NCBI GenBank assembly: GCA_000499405.2
Contig: HG738139.1
Span: forward strand, 2,832,976 to 2,896,975
Source: Onchocerca volvulus
Lineage: Eukaryota > Nematoda > Chromadorea > Rhabditida > Onchocercidae
Direction of reading: 5' to 3'
DNA length: 64,000 bases
The notes beneath the pieces were generated by a model. That model was not told the origin of the DNA. It worked only from the letters and a program-made list of their open reading frames with translations, and ran no database searches. Positions 23,201 to 37,200 of the stretch are shown here, piece by piece. The position numbers were made by a program, and so were the translations under genes. Position 1 is the stretch's first letter, and each line of letters begins with the position of its first letter.

Positions 23201-26160
23201 TGGATTAATAGGGATTTGATAGAATAGAATTTAATAGTTAAAAAAAAAAATATCGCAAAAAACAATTTTATTATACTTGATCAATAAGTTTAAATGATAG
23301 ATTTTTGAACTTTTTAAAAATTCCATGTGATAATTATATTAGTATATTTCTTGTTCATTTTCATAGGGAAGAATTCGCTTCATTATACCAAGAAGCTATA
23401 ATAAATGGTCAAGAAGGCATTGTAGCGAAGAAAATGGATTCAGTTTATAAAACGGGTATGCGTCATATGACAAATGGTTGGTTTAAGGTAATTATTATTT
23501 CTTCAAAAATGCATACTTTTATATCTCATCTTTCTATATGTTCGATTTTTCCAAAGGTAATTTTATCCTTTTACTAGGCAGACATATACACATTTCTTCT
23601 TTTGAATAGTAGTTCCTATATATTGTCGCAGAAAGCTTTCCAGTGTCATGAATGTAATGTAATGAAATGTGATTTAGCATTTCAGTCAAATCATTCATCA
23701 TAAAACAAAAGTTTACACTAGTGAGTTTTTTTAAATTATTTCTGCATATTCAAAAACAAATTGTGAATACTTTAGATAAAACCGTTTCACTTGGGTAATG
23801 AAACGCTGGATCTTGCAATTGTTGGTGTTGATCTCGGTAGAAATGATAAAATCAGTAGTTATTGTTTAGCTACACTTAGAGGTACTGTTTGATCATTTCT
23901 GATTTAACAAGATATATTTGTTACTAATGAATCATTTAAAATTTGAATTCAATTGTCCCTACATTTACAACTATAATTCAACAATAGAAGTATGCAGTTT
24001 TTTTTTGAATTTGGCGGTTTAGATGATAAGTTCTTCATGGTCGGCAAAGTAGGAACGGGATTTAACGACACGACACGTACATTTCTCAAAAATCGTTTGA
24101 TGCGAGATCATGGATTTTTCAAAAGTGACAAAATCCCAAGCTGGATTCATGAAGATTATGTATCGACCGATTTGCCAAGTCATTTTGTAAATCAGGATAA
24201 CATGCAAGTTGTTGAGGTATTTTTTTAAATAACCGAAATTAAACAGAAGCTTTCCAAGTTATATTACTTGATCATATATTTTATTTGGCCTTTGAAATTA
24301 TGCCAGATTCGAGCTAAAGGACTAAGAAATGGCCGACTGTATGCTCCGACTCTGAAGACATATCGGGATGACAAATATGTAAAAGACATCGATCAATATC
24401 AAGAATTTTTAGACTTTGATAAGGTTCGTGTTGGTCTTTTCTTTTAATTTCTTTTTTTTTTTTTGGAAATATAATAATCTTAATTATGTACATTACTTGC
24501 AAAAGTGTAATTTTTTTCAGAACTTACGTCTAGATAGTATAAAAAATGCGCAAAGCATAACAGATCCGAGAAAACGAATGACAGCTGTGCACGTCCTTGA
24601 GGAATACCAAACTAAGAAAGCACGTGTCGAAGAAATAAATCAAGATTTGAAGGGGAAACAAATCTGTATTGTAAGAGGTACCTCTGATGTAACAATCCAG
24701 GACCTGCAAGAAATCATTGTTTCATTTGGTGGAATCCACGTAGCTAATCCAGGTTTTATTCAGTGCTTTACTCCAGCTACATTTTTTAACTTACAATTTT
24801 ATTCATGAATTATAAAAAACAATAATTTCTGCTAAGTCATTTCAGGTCCCAAAACACTTTTTGTTGTGACTGGAGAGCCCAAACATGTGAAATCAAAATC
24901 GATTATTAAAAGTAACAAATATAATGTGGTCAGCGCAGATTGGCTTATAGCGTGCAAAAATAAGAGCAAAGTCATACCTGTGTAAGCTTCTTAATTTGTA
25001 AAACATTTTACCTGAAATTGGAGGTGAAAATTATAGCGAAGAAATCCTAAAGTAAATGCATTTTTCGTCACTTCTAACCGGAAGTTACAGTTATGCATAT
25101 AGAGAGCTTGCTAAATTCTTTTTATCTTTGTTACGTGAGAAATGTTTTGTTTTTCCTTGTGTCATTTAACTTAATCTCTGTTTTTTCATCTATAATTTAA
25201 CTTTGATTTAACCTAATTTATTTTTAAGGAAATAGTTCTTTGATGTTTTATTATCATGTTCCAGTCTCGTTTTTTTTTTTTTTATGATATATGCATCTTG
25301 CTAATCATTAAAAGTTGAAGTTCATCTCTAATTCTGTCATAAAAATTTCATTGTTATCTGCAATAACAATGGACTTAAAAATTTCCCATTCCCGATTTAA
25401 ATTTATTTTTAAATTCACTGTTACAGAACTCGGAAGGAAGCCATTCACGTTGTTGATGATAATCTCTATTCGTTATTTGAAGATAATAGAGCATCTGAAA
25501 ATTCCACCACGCTGGCAAACTCTACTGCATATACAGTTGCAAGTATCAGTGCCTTGCTCGACAAGATAAAAATATCTAAAGTAAATTACTTTTCAGCCAT
25601 GCTTTCAGATATGGATTTGTTGGTTTCGCTATTAATACTATTTTGCATTAAATACAAAAATTGATTTTCCATATTTAAAAATTTTCAGCGGAAGAAACCG
25701 TTAGCTGCTGAAGAAGCACTGAAAAAACAGTTACTTAAGGATGAAAAGTTTGATCGATTTTATGGTCAAACATTTTATTTACATGATGACTTGACCAAAA
25801 TCCGGAAAATGTACACTCAGATCTTACTGCGAATGCACGGTGCTAATTTGAGTACGAAACAGAGTAGTGATGTTACTCATATTCTTGTCCCTGACAGGTA
25901 TAATCATTTGCTCCATAAAAACAGTCAGATAGTAAAGACTATTTCATTATAAATGTACTTAATATCTTAGTTGACTTTTAAATTTTAATTTACTTCATCT
26001 GATTTTTATAAGCATTATAAATTTTTTTCTGCATGATTTTGTTTGGAATTGAAAGAAAACACTTTTTTTTTTTTTCAGAAAAGTGGTGTATGTAAATCTG
26101 CTAAAGAAAGCATCTATTGTCGACATTAGCTGGTTAGAAAACACGCTCGATATGCAATAA
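20218..26160 (+). CDS. lig-4: DNA ligase IV (non-homologous end joining), complete
   Basis: Sixteen exons, 883 aa, all phases closing: 20218-20544, 20753-20833, 21305-21431, 21524-21612, 21884-22090, 22299-22536, 22842-23073, 23367-23487, 23776-23881, 24023-24216, 24307-24423, 24521-24752, 24846-24981, 25427-25580, 25689-25897, 26079-26160. Order: acidic N-terminus; helical DNA-binding domain (exons 1-5); nucleotidyltransferase motif I KYDGE (Lys291 is the expected adenylated residue); motif III VAVFDILFLNG; motif IV EGIVAKK; motif V WFKIKP; OB domain with motif VI-like TYRDDKYVKD; BRCT 1 (DLKGKQICIVRGTSD, DWLIACKNKS); a linker that in other species binds XRCC4; BRCT 2 (FYGQTFYLHDDL, DISWLENTL). 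The enzyme seals double-strand breaks in the nucleus with XRCC4. The length is close to human LIG4 (911). Motif I has His296 where KxDGxR is usual. Exon 6 uses a poor acceptor (aatttgag). Confidence 0.93.
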
Positions 26161-29100
26161 TAACATTTCAGTTTTTAATTTTTTATTAGTTCCCGGTTTT
26201 TCACTAACGGTTCCATATTTGCCTTTCAAAAAACGGTTCTATATTTGCCATCCACTATCTTTTTCCATTTTTCTTTTTTCACTTTTTGTTGGTAATTTCA
26301 TTAAACTTATGATTTATTTACATAAATATTGTATTTTCATTTCAGTTTTAAGCGGGTTATTTTTGATTTGGAAGAAATTATTTTTGATGTACATAGAATT
26401 ATTCTTAAAGAAAAATGGATGTCATCGAGTATTACGGATATTACATTTCATATTCTTTTCTTTACTTATTGTATGGTCTTGCTATATATCAAACTTATGC
26501 CTTGTTAAGACTTAGTAGTTTCTGAACTTCATTCGTAATCCATTGCTTAGAATGAAAGTGAGGAAGTTAATGGAATTTGTTCACTAAAGCGAAATCTCGG
26601 ACCAATGAAAAGGCTAATAAAAAAATTCCGAAGAAAGTATATTTAGTTTCATAATTCTGAAATATAAAGTGTAGAACAATAAAGACATTTTCATATTCTT
26701 CATCACTTTCTTTTTGTTTTGAGCAAAACAGAATAAACTGAAAAACTGTTGTGAATGTAAATAATTGTTTATTTTAAGCTTTACGTCGTACGGTGCTAGA
26801 TTTTAGATTTTTTTTTTGTTAAAAAGCAATGATAAGCTATTTTTTCAAGAAAGTTTTCCTTCTGAAAAAAAACTTTTCAAAACTTTTTTTCTGTGGAGAT
26901 TCACACGAAAATATATCCATTAATAGTTCCCGGTTATGAAGTTTGTGTGAAAAAATTGATCATCTTTCGATTTTAATGTTTAGTTCAGATTTGAAAGAAA
27001 GAAGTCATCCTAAAATTGGCTCAACTATATTCCCATTCGGTTCAGTTTTCTATCAAGTGAAGATTCGATTAACTCTGAATCTATTTCGATCAAACATTTC
27101 AATTACTATTGCTGACGATGATTTTTTCATACCATATCTCCTTTCAATGCACTTTTGAATTTCTTAAATAGAGCTTAAAGGATTTATCTTTAGTTGGGAC
27201 AAAAATAATCATATCTTCCGATTTTTGATTCTGTTCTAATCATATATTCCAATTTTTGATTCTGTTTTTATTTTTATATAGCAATAAAAGTTATTTTTTT
27301 AACTCTCTTGGAATTGAAGTAGAAAGAATTCTAAAAAAATTCAAGTACAACACTAAATGGCAAAGTTAACTATATTAGTTATGAATTGGCTTTCATTTTG
27401 CATTTTTTCACATAAGTCATACTATTTATACTTTGGGATATGATCAACTTATTCAGAATCATAAACTCATTACCTATTTAATAACTACGCCCATTGCTAT
27501 GTTATAATTGGTTCTCATCAAACTGATACAGTATCCTGAAGAGAAAAAAAAAATCAACCATGGTAACATTAATAATGATGACGTTGATGATGATGATCAT
27601 TTTTTGCAATGTCCTGATATTGATTTGATAAAAAATAAATGATAGCTGCAGATATCATCATCAATTTTATAGCATTCATTTCCCATCTATCAGCTTCCCT
27701 TCTATTACAACAATATTCAAGGGAGAGGAATTCTTGGAGATGCAGGAAAAACGAAAATATTTTCTTGTTTGTTTTTTTTTTTTTTTTTTTTTTCTTATTT
27801 GCATTGCAAGAAGAAACTCAAGCAAAAACAAGTTCATTTTGCAATAAAAAAAAACGGCAATTTTTGTCATTTCAAATGTATAAGCAAAAATCGACAATGT
27901 TATGAAGAATAGGACAAATTAAAATCTACTTTCTGGATTATTCCACTGGAATTTCTGGTAGTTCTTGTATTTAACAACTTCTAAAATTATGTGGATAATT
28001 GAAACTTGATACTTTCTTCCTTCCTTCTGCGGAATTTTCATAGAAAAAAAAACCATAACTTTGCATTTTCTCTTTTTTTTTTTTTTTTTTGGTTAAATCT
28101 CACATTAAAATCCCAAACAATTCTGATGATTAATCGAAAAGGCAGTAATTGAAAATTGATTAGAATAATGTCCAACAAAATTGATAAAAGCAAAGCCTAT
28201 CAGCTTATAATTTATAAACTTTATAATCTTTTAAAAAATCAAATTACTTATAAAGCAAAATGAATTTCTGATTCATCCCAAAATCAATCCACATTGATTT
28301 TCTCAAATGAGATATGAAAAAATCCAAAAAGTAGATTTTAGGCATTGATCGCTATATAAGAGGGAACAAATACAAGATAAAGTAGAAGAAAAAAAAAGAT
28401 AATTGACATATAAAGCGTTTAACAAGAAATAAGTACTCGTCAATTAAATTGACATTCGATAAAAGGGCAAAAATATTCTCTTGCTTAAATCGAAAATAAA
28501 AAAGCAAAATAAGAATTTCACCGGAATTTCATACAGAATGTTTCGTTTTTGATTCAACAAAGAAGAAAATTAGAAACGAATATAATTTTTGAAATACAAT
28601 TGAAAACTTTCAAATAATATGTTGATAAATTTAACAATGAATTACAAGCAGTACAGGAATTGCTAAATCTCATATTTTTTCGTTGTTAACCAGTAAGTGA
28701 CTTTTGAAGTTGCATCATTGGATATTCGTAGTAAATTAATTTCAACCTTGAATTTTACACATTGCCTTCATTTATTTCTCATTAAGAATTCAAACTTGCT
28801 TAACGTATAGTAGTATTGAATAAAATTTATTGATCGATGCAAAATGATACTCGAAAATGACCTTTAATCCGAAATTTCTGGCCTATTCTATTAAATATAA
28901 GGAAAAGATAACCAGATATGAAAAAAGTAAAAATTTGATTAAATTAATTCAGAATTTTAGCTCACAAACAAACGTGAAATTGTTTGAAAGACAAATTTCA
29001 AATCGAACTTGCTAGTGATAATTAATTTCCAATTAAAAAAAAAAAACAATTATTATCATATGAGACAACAAAATATTGGGAGATGAACGATTGGAAAAAC

Positions 29101-29393
29101 CCTTCAAAAATTAAACCCTGTGCATTATTGAATAGCATATAATTAACATATAAAACAACAAAAATACAATTTACCTTGTCTAATTAATTAATTAAGAAAA
29201 CCTTGTTTACACAAACATATATATATATATATACCTTGTACAGTATGATAATAAGATGGATAATAACAATAGCTGATGCAAAAAATAAAAGAGCAGAATT
29301 CGAGAAAATGCAAAAATTAGTACCTTGTATAAAAGGGATTAAAAAAGTACAAATGACCCTGTTTACAGTCCGGTTTTTTAAATGATAGACATA

Positions 29394-29461
29394 AATTAAT
29401 TAATTAATTAATTAATTAATTAATTAAAGTCATTCATTCATTCATTCATTCATTCATTCAT
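29394..29461. repeat. Adjacent (TTAA)n and (ATTC)n microsatellites
   Basis: About eight TTAA units (29394-29427) are followed after 3 bp by about eight ATTC units (29431-29461). Confidence 0.95.
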
Positions 29462-29847
29462 TTATCCATCATGTATTAAATAATTTTTTGAATATTTTTA
29501 CAAAAATTACTTTAAAAGTGAATTTATTAGTATTAACACTTGATGGAGATAACACGTATATATTTTTCATTTTGCTTTCACAACAAATGAAATTTATAAT
29601 TAAGCCAAGAAAGTTTTGTATCCTACTATTAGTACTTAATACTGTAGATCTTACAGTACTTAACGTTTAATACTCTTACAATACGGTAAGTTTCTTTTTA
29701 CCTTGTTACCGTATCTATTTCAAAAATTTTTCATATAAAATTCAGAAAATTGACTTGTTAGCAATTATATCATCAGGTGTGTCATTTAGATACAAACATA
29801 CTTTCTTTGCTCGAAAAGATAAATTTTACTAGTAATGCAAAAATTTC

Positions 29848-29926
29848 ACATGCACACACATACATACATACATTTCGCTCACATACACATACACAAACAT
29901 ACACACACATACATGCGTATACATGC
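29848..29926. repeat. (CACA/TACA)n microsatellite
   Basis: Imperfect CA and CATA repeats on the plus strand, with one interruption around 29873. Confidence 0.9.
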
Positions 29927-31066
29927 AAAGTAAGAAAAAAAGTACTGATCAAACTAATTTATGCCGAAATTGTTAAATTTTTCTAGATTTTTGAAGATTA
30001 AAAATTAAAGATTATTTTTTATTTTATTCCTCAAATAGATTTTTTGCGAAAAAAATTGATTTTTCGCAATGGATTTTTTGCAATTTTACGAATAATATAT
30101 TTCGCAAAATTGGATATTCAAGATAAACTCGTTGACATTGGGAATGAATGTAACTTTTTCGGCACAAATTAATACAATAAAATGCTAATTTAATCTTATT
30201 TTTTCATTCATCATTTTTCAACAGCATGCTGCTATTCAATTTTACCATGAAAATATTTCAAAAATTCCATTTTTCCCGGTTAAAACTTGAAATTTATAGA
30301 TAATTTTATATAATTTATAATTGTTTCCACAAAAATTTTATTACATTTACCATGCATTAATTGAGATATGATTTTGCGACATTTTTGTTTCACCAAAAGA
30401 AAAAAAATTTCGAATTTTAATTAAATTCTTTCAACCACAATCGCAGCAAAATGTATTTATTATAGTCAGTTATGGAGGATAATGTTTCAAGAAATGAATT
30501 AATGCAAGTTTGTTTTTTTTTTTCGAGTACTGATCTAAATTTGAAAAACAATCTCATCTTTCGGAAATAAAATTTGAAATTATCCAATTTTGGTATCATT
30601 TCAAATCTCGCAATTCAACAGTTCATAATTTTAATATTATATATTTCTCAAAATATTCAAACATACATGATTTTGTATAGCAATTGTCAATGGATATAAA
30701 AAAAATAAATAATTTCAAGAAAGTTCAAATTTAAGTTTTGCTTTCTAATTTAAGAAATTGATCATTACAATCAATTTTCAATCATCAGTAATAATTATAT
30801 AATACAAATTTCTGATGCCATAATTAAGTGATACCATTATACATATTATTAAGTTGAAGTTCGAGAATTTTAGTATTCAATTTTTGATATTTTCAGAATT
30901 TAAAACATTTCAATTTCTCAAACTTTAAAATGCAATGATACACAGATATAAATATGCATATAAAAGCAAGCCTAGTTATATCTGGATTTGGCTTTGAGCC
31001 TGATTACTAATTAATTAATTCATGGCTTTGAGCTCAACAGGTGTTATATTTCTGATGATGTTATAT

Positions 31067-31222
31067 TCATGTATAATTATTAGTGAGAAGGAAATTACGT
31101 GGATTAAAACCGGCCAAATGATGGAAGGAAAGCGCACCAGCCGGAAATGGTACTGTAGGAGCTGGCTTATCCTTGTTCTCCTTTTTATGCTTCATACGAC
31201 GATTCTGGAACCAAATTTTGAC
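31067..31222 (-). CDS. lin-39: lin-39 last exon: homeodomain helix 3 and C-terminus
   Basis: After cctatttcag, 51 codons plus TGA. Starts [16 protein letters not shown] (recognition helix, Gln50) and ends [21 protein letters not shown] is the stretch that marks the LIN-39 type. Confidence 0.95.
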   Translation of the reverse strand, partial: VKIWFQNRRMKHKKENKDKPAPTVPFPAGALSFHHLAGFNPRNFLLTNNYT

Positions 31223-34200
31223 CTGAAATAGGAAAAATACTTAAATTGGTACTCTTATCAAGAATGAAGAGAAGGAAAACGAATGAATATTTTTAAATTC
31301 GAAATTTCCACTTGCATGGAAATGAAAGAAAGCAAGCATTTGATTAAAATAAAAAAAAAAAAAAAAGGGTTGAATTTTTAAATTACAAAGACTGAAATTA
31401 ACTTTTCCTTCAAACATTCATTATTTTTTAAAAATGTCCTAAATTCAGAATAACTCAACAATGACTAAAATCAAGCCAAAAATATGCGTATGGAACTAAG
31501 CTAGAATATTATTTATCAGATACTTTTATAGTAACGATCTACTCATCATAGAATAATTAGAATGGTACTATTAATTCAAATTTGCGAAATTTATGAAAAG
31601 AATGAGGCAACAATAATTCGTTGTAGTAATTCTAATTATTCTATGATGAGTAGACCGTTGTTTTTTTATTTTCGAGAGCTGATCGAGAATTTCAAAATCT
31701 TTTGTTTACTTTCATCTTACATCGAAATTTTCTTTCTTCTGTTTCTACTTTTATCAAATCATCGAAAATTACAAAATCTATGATAAAGCACTTAGCTTAA
31801 TGGTTTTTTGCCTATTATTTCCACTTATTAAATCAAAAAAACAAAATTTACTTCACCGAGTTTCAGTAAAAGAATCAAGTAAACGAGGTATGAACACAAA
31901 ATAATGCCAAATTATTGAAATTGCTTAGTTATTTAGTTGTATTTACCCCTTTTTTTTTTGATTTTTGTATAATTTGAATAATTTTAAATTAATTCCAGAT
32001 TTTTTTTCTTTTAATCCAAATTTAATAAATAGCTTAGACAAAAGTATCGTTCAATAATTAAACAAAACAATTGATATGAAAAAATTCCAAAATCAGTACT
32101 TGGGTATTTTTAAAATTTGAACTGCATAAGTTATCAATTTTGAAATTAAATAAAAATTAAAATGACGATTAAAAATTTGAACAATCATTTTGCCGAATAA
32201 TCCAACTAACCTGTCGTTCGGTTAACATTAGTGAATGTGCTATTTCGATGCGCCTCTTTCGCGTCAAATATTTGTTGAAATGAAATTCTTTTTCCAATTC
32301 CAGTACTTGATTCCTAGTATATGCTGTCCGTTGACGTTTCTCACCTCGATTTGAACCTAAATTTCAAGAAAAAAATTAATGTATTTCTTCGTAAATTAAC
32401 AAAAAAAAAAAAAAATTTTTTTCAAACTAGTTTTACTTCAATTATGATAAAAAATTAACCATTCAACAAATCATAAATTTCTATGAAATTTGAATTTTTA
32501 TAAATTTCGAGTATGGATGGTAATAATTTGAATGTTATTAATAAAGTTGCTCATTATAATAATCATATACTTTTATTTTAAAAATATCAAATTTGTAATA
32601 AGTTTTGGAATGATATTATTATTAGTAAAGTTATATATTATTTTACTTTTTATAAAAGTTATCACATGTGAAAGTATTATTTTGCTCAAAAAACAACGAT
32701 TTCTTCATTTTTGCCTATTTTAAAGATAACTCCAAAAGAGACGAAAATTTCTTGGAAAAAAAAAAGAAAGAAAAATCGAATAATAAGATTGTTTTCTTGA
32801 ACGATTACTTTATACAACAAATTTTGAAATTTGATAAATTATGAGTAAAAATTTTGATAGTTAAAAATCGATGAAATATTTGTTTTGAAAAAGTTTAAGA
32901 AAAAAAAAAAGAGAAAAAGGAGAAATATTTTGCATCATGAAAGTAATAATTCATGAAGCGAAAACAATTGCTTCGAATCATTACAACAAAATTCCGATTC
33001 TCGTCTTCTTCATTTTCAACAAAAATTGCAACTTCTGGTAATAAATTATGATTTGCTTTTCTTTTTGTACCGCACAAAACTTAATATCCTTCCTAGTTTT
33101 TCCGCCTTTTCCTTCGTCCCCACAAAAACTTTTTCTTCAAATTTACTCGTTCATCCAATTTCTTCCCGATGTTAGCCTGATATCTGTTGTCTGCTTACCA
33201 CAGAAACACAAATGTATATTTTATCTTCTGGTTAATCTTCGGAAGAAGAAAAGAAGCTCCCTATTCAAATTTATTACCCAAATGTTCACTAGACTATTAT
33301 CAATTTCTCCTTCCTCCTTCCAATCTTTCTCTTTCTTCCACCAAACTTCGGATCTCGAGCTTAAAATTTATAGCATCTTCAATTTGCGCCATAAATCGTG
33401 GCATGCTTAACTTTGCAACAAATGTTTGTCAAAATTTTTTAAATTTCCTCCTCATCTCTCCAAAAATTCTTACAAATCAATACTTCTAAATTTACTTCCT
33501 TCATTAACTTTATAAATTTATATATTTATCGTAAATTACGTATAAATTAAAGCTATGAACTGATAAAAATTTATGATAATCCATGCGTTACATTAATTTG
33601 ACAGTTTTCAAAATTATTCGACAAATTTATGAAGTTTTTTTCTATATTTCAAAAGATTCGCAGATCGAATTATAAGAAAAAATGCTTTTTTTTGTATTTA
33701 ATTTCATTAAATAATTTATGTAACAAAGAATAAGAATTAACTGGAAAAGATTAATTTTTCTTGTGAAATATCTTTATCAACTTAGAATTTCGTGCTAAAG
33801 ATTAAAAAAAAAACTGTAAAGTTTTTTAAAAGTTTCAATTTTATTACAACCTGTTTAAGCCTATTTTATGCATTGAAAGATTGTTCGGTCGGCTAGGAAA
33901 AAACGATCCAATTCGATGGATTAATACTCAGTGGGTGGTAAAATATCAAAAAGATCCACAAAATGTATTCTCTGATTTTTATAAGATCAAAAAACATAAG
34001 CCGATTTGGTTTTCTTTTCTTTTTTTTTTTTTTTTTGAAAATTTAAACCTTTCAATTGTGACGAAACAATTTTTCGATTAAATACAAAGTGATTTTCAAT
34101 TTAAATGCGACAAGGAAAAGAAAATTTTTGTTTAGTGTCAAAAATGGTATTCATTATCGTTCATCACTTCTTGTTGGGAAAAAAAAAAGGAGTTTTTTTG

Positions 34201-37200
34201 GCAGTTTTTTGATTTTTGAGATTTTAAATTACACTGAATCATCTGGGTAAACATATTATCAATGTATTTTAAAGTTTTGAAATTTTGAAGTTAGTTTTAA
34301 ATTTTTAGAAAAAAAAAAAAGGTACAGTTTGTTTTTCTATCGAATGATACATCGCCTGTAAAATTTAACACTTCTTATATACAATAATAGTTTGTAGAAA
34401 TGTAATTTTAAAGATTCATAATAATATTTGAAATAGAATTAAATGGATGACTTAATTTATTGCACTCATTTTTTAAATTAAAGATTTTTTTACTTTTATA
34501 TCATTGAAAATAATTAGTGGTTTCAGAAATGCTTACGTGTTTTCTGCAAAAAAATTTAAATTGCAAACTATTCCAGTTTAATTTATCTTTAATCTTTTAA
34601 ATTGTTTCTCAACAAATTATGAAATATTTGATCTCTAAACTTAGAAGACGATAATCACAAACATGTGAAAATTTGAATAATGTTTTTGAAAATATATCGT
34701 AATTATTATTATATTTCATTGTTTCTATCTATATTCCAATAAATTATTCATTTTAATTAATTTTATAATCAATGAGATACTCATAAAAAAGAAAAACAAC
34801 AAAGTTTTATGAACTGTTTTCATTATTCAAAGTTTCCAGTAATTCTCTAATGTCAACGCATTGTCAGGCTAAATCCATAATCAGTAATCAAGATGTAAAA
34901 CTCAGTAAATTAAGAAACAAAAATGATTTTTTGAGATCACCTGATCAATCAAAAAAAAAAAAAAAGATCCATTTTCGACTTTGATAACTCATATCCTATT
35001 CAACAAACAATATCTTTTTTCATAAACTCATTAAATTCGTTTTATACAGAAATTCGAAATTCATTTGATTTATACTTTTTATCCTTTTATAAATAAAAAA
35101 AATTTTTAAATTAAATTATAAATTGTTCCGAATATTTTATCAAATTTCCTTATCTTAACAGTAACCAAGAATCTCATCCAATATATCTAGAATCATGAGT
35201 ACTGATGAATTTGTAGTTAAAAGGTAAATTGTTTACAGAAACTATATCTAACAATCAATATAGTGTCGCATTTCCCGATAAAATCAAAAAAAGCTAAGTT
35301 TTTTTTTTTTTTTCAAACAATTTCGATGATAATAATTATAGGAAATTTTTCAAATTTAAAATTCGTACATTTTTTTTTTTTTAGATTTTTGAATGCAAAA
35401 ATTTTGTAAATTTTCGAAATTTCAAACCAACAAAAAAAAAAGTTGACTTTGGAAGTTTGAAAAGAATTATGTATGTGTGTATGTATGTATGTATGTATGT
35501 GTGTATGTGTGTGTGTGTATGCGTATGTTCAAAAGTGTCAGTTGAATGGATTTGGTAGTTCCCTTTGTCGGCAATTTTTCTCTGAAAAATGCCGGCCCGA
35601 TTTTGCGCCCACTTCGCAACAGTTGTTGCTCGCTCTCTCTGTTTGGTGGATGTCAAAACTAAACAAAAAAAAAAAAAAAAAAAAAAACTTGCTTTTCTTA
35701 TCAATTTTTTGATCCGATTCAAAATTCGATGATCCATTTCAAGTGATTTAAAATTTTATAAATAAACACAAATATACACATACAAACACATACACACATA
35801 CACAACACACACACACATATACACACACACACATACACACACACACGTATATATTTTCAAATTTAATTCAATCAATAGCGAAATTAGTTTAAAATTTTCA
35901 TTTAATTTCCCATTACTACTTACTTCTATCAAATTAATCAATCAAAAGAAAACTTATTCAAATATTTGCAATATAAATTCTCAATTTTGTTTACATATAC
36001 ATATTATCATAAAATTTGAAATCTATTTAATCAACATCCTACTTTAATTTATTCTAACTAACATTACACTACATAACAATTTTTCTCAAATTAAATGATA
36101 TGTAATTTACTTGTTTCTTGATATGAATCATTTTCGTTCGTTAACAAAAATTAAAAAATTGAAAAAAAAAAATTGGTTAAATTTAATTTGATAAACATTT
36201 TAATTTTGCGAATTATCTGAATTTGATAATAATTTAATCATTTTTTGCTAATTAATATTTAAGTAAATGGATAAGTTAATATGGAATTTCAATTCTTTCT
36301 AAAACTAAGTGCACATATTCGATCGATCGAACGTCTATCTGAAATGAAGAAAGTTTTTGGAATAATAATTGATCAAAAAAATATGCTTTTATGCAATACC
36401 GTAATTAATCATTAGCGGTTAAATCAAAGGAGAATTATTTCGCTGATTAATTCATTATTGATTTATCGATTAGTTCATAGAAAGTTTGTTAGATTAATTT
36501 AGGAATGATATATTTGCAAAAATTTTTTTTTCTATTCAAAATTGTTAGTAATCCAGATGTAAATTGATCACTTTTTTAATAAATAATTCACAAGCTAACT
36601 TACCACTCATACAGTATTATTTTTGCATATTTAACAGACTGATAATAATAATAATAATGATATATGCCTGATGATTAACAGTAGTGATCATTATTATCAA
36701 AGGAAGCAATGATTACTGATAATTAACAACAGCAATTTCCAAAATTTTCAAAATTAATTGTTACTTAAAGTAATTATAAAGTCGAAAAAAATCTATGATG
36801 TCAAATTCTATGGATGATCAATAAAAAAAAAGTCAAAATTTCAGCATAGAAATGAAAGAATTTTGATAGGTTCAACACAGGCCGAATGTTTCAAAGCAAA
36901 ATTAATTAATTAACCTGAATCTTATCACTGAGTTTTTATCAGTGGCCTAGAGATCTTTCCTTGATAAAGTAGAAGGATAAAACTATCATACTACTGTTGA
37001 TATTTAGTGTAACTTATTTAACAATTCTAATGGTTTCAGTTAAGATTTCAAGAATGTAAACTTGTTTGAATTATAATTTGAATTGATAAATAAATGAGGT
37101 AAAATTTCTTTATCAATCTTTCGTATTTTACTTCTTCGATAAGAGATAAGTGAAACGCTTTATTATTGCAAAAAATTTTTAAACTTTTATTTATTAAATT

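Larger units (their letters stand above)
26161..31066. other. Gene-poor region between convergent LIG4 and lin-39
   Basis: About 4.9 kb holding the 3' ends of two convergent genes. It has microsatellites at 29394-29461 and 29848-29926 and several long T/A runs (for example 27773-27793 and 28073-28090). Plus-strand frames at 26219-26515 (98 codons, very hydrophobic) and 26943-27158 (71 codons) show no recognised family and are doubtful. A short phrase, acggttc-atatttgcc, is repeated at 26207 and 26232. Confidence 0.45.

Noticed and set aside
26219..26515. 98-codon hydrophobic ORF after LIG4
   Set aside because: Composition is what T-rich DNA gives by chance; no family resemblance and no good start context.
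33048..33489. Two overlapping plus-strand ORFs in the lin-39 intron
   Set aside because: They use the same C/T-rich DNA in different frames; neither resembles a known protein.
35381..35737. 118-codon minus-strand ORF
   Set aside because: Made of a T-rich tract (poly-Phe) and the CA/TA microsatellite (His-Thr repeats).
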